Part shown: one piece after another, positions 5,458 to 5,472 of the stretch
Layout of the letters: every line of letters starts with the position of its first letter
Position numbering within the stretch: position 1 is the first letter of the stretch
DNA from: Clostridiales bacterium
GTDB taxonomy: Bacteria; Bacillota; Clostridia; TANB77; CAG-508
NCBI GenBank assembly: GCA_003518755.1
Contig: DOYA01000184.1
Coordinates: 1-5,472 of the forward strand
Direction: 5' to 3'
DNA length: 5,472 nucleotides
Translations under genes and position numbers: made by a program
The notes under the pieces: generated by a model
What the model saw: only the letters and a program-made list of their open reading frames with translations
What the model was told of the DNA's origin: nothing
The model's database searches: none

Positions 5458-5472
5458 AAATGTTTAATCATA

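Overview
The window comes from a very AT-rich, low-GC Gram-positive genome (Bacillota; a gut Clostridia- or Bacilli-type lineage is the best guess). The evidence is strong purine-rich ribosome binding sites, consensus sigma-A promoters, a tRNA-sensing T-box leader, and a single-chain (alpha2) glycyl-tRNA synthetase. The standard code fits: Trp is TGG, and the genes end in TAA or TAG. I see no mobile element, CRISPR array, rRNA or tRNA.

Layout. Almost everything lies on the minus strand and reads from right to left. A sigma-A promoter (4872-4900) drives a complete glycine T-box leader (about 4651-4865) and then glyS (3238-4614). Downstream on the same strand come a histidine-type phosphatase (2553-3125), a Cof-type HAD phosphatase (1657-2472), a degenerate stretch with the C-terminal half of an alpha/beta hydrolase (1194-1574), a Nudix hydrolase (657-1178) and a YihX-like HAD phosphatase (5-622). 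The four downstream intact genes are phosphoryl or pyrophosphoryl hydrolases, the type of enzyme that removes or repairs small phosphorylated metabolites. I see no strong terminator between genes, so read-through from the T-box-controlled promoter is plausible. An ATG at the very left edge suggests the series continues.

On the right, diverging from glyS, a plus-strand gene (4984-5457) encodes an unrecognised four-helix membrane protein of 157 residues. Its promoter matches the sigma-A consensus exactly (TTGACA, 17 bp, TATAAT). A 22-bp near-palindrome covers the -35 box and most of the spacer, which suggests repressor control.

Most interesting points. (1) The hydrolase remnant has a strong Shine-Dalgarno sequence and an ATG that fall out of frame by exactly one A in an A7 run. 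(2) The divergent promoter pair carries an operator-like palindrome. (3) The T-box has one departure from the near-invariant core. (4) GlyRS carries an Arg-to-Ile change in a normally conserved stretch after motif 2. None of this amounts to a clearly new system; most of the window is ordinary housekeeping DNA.
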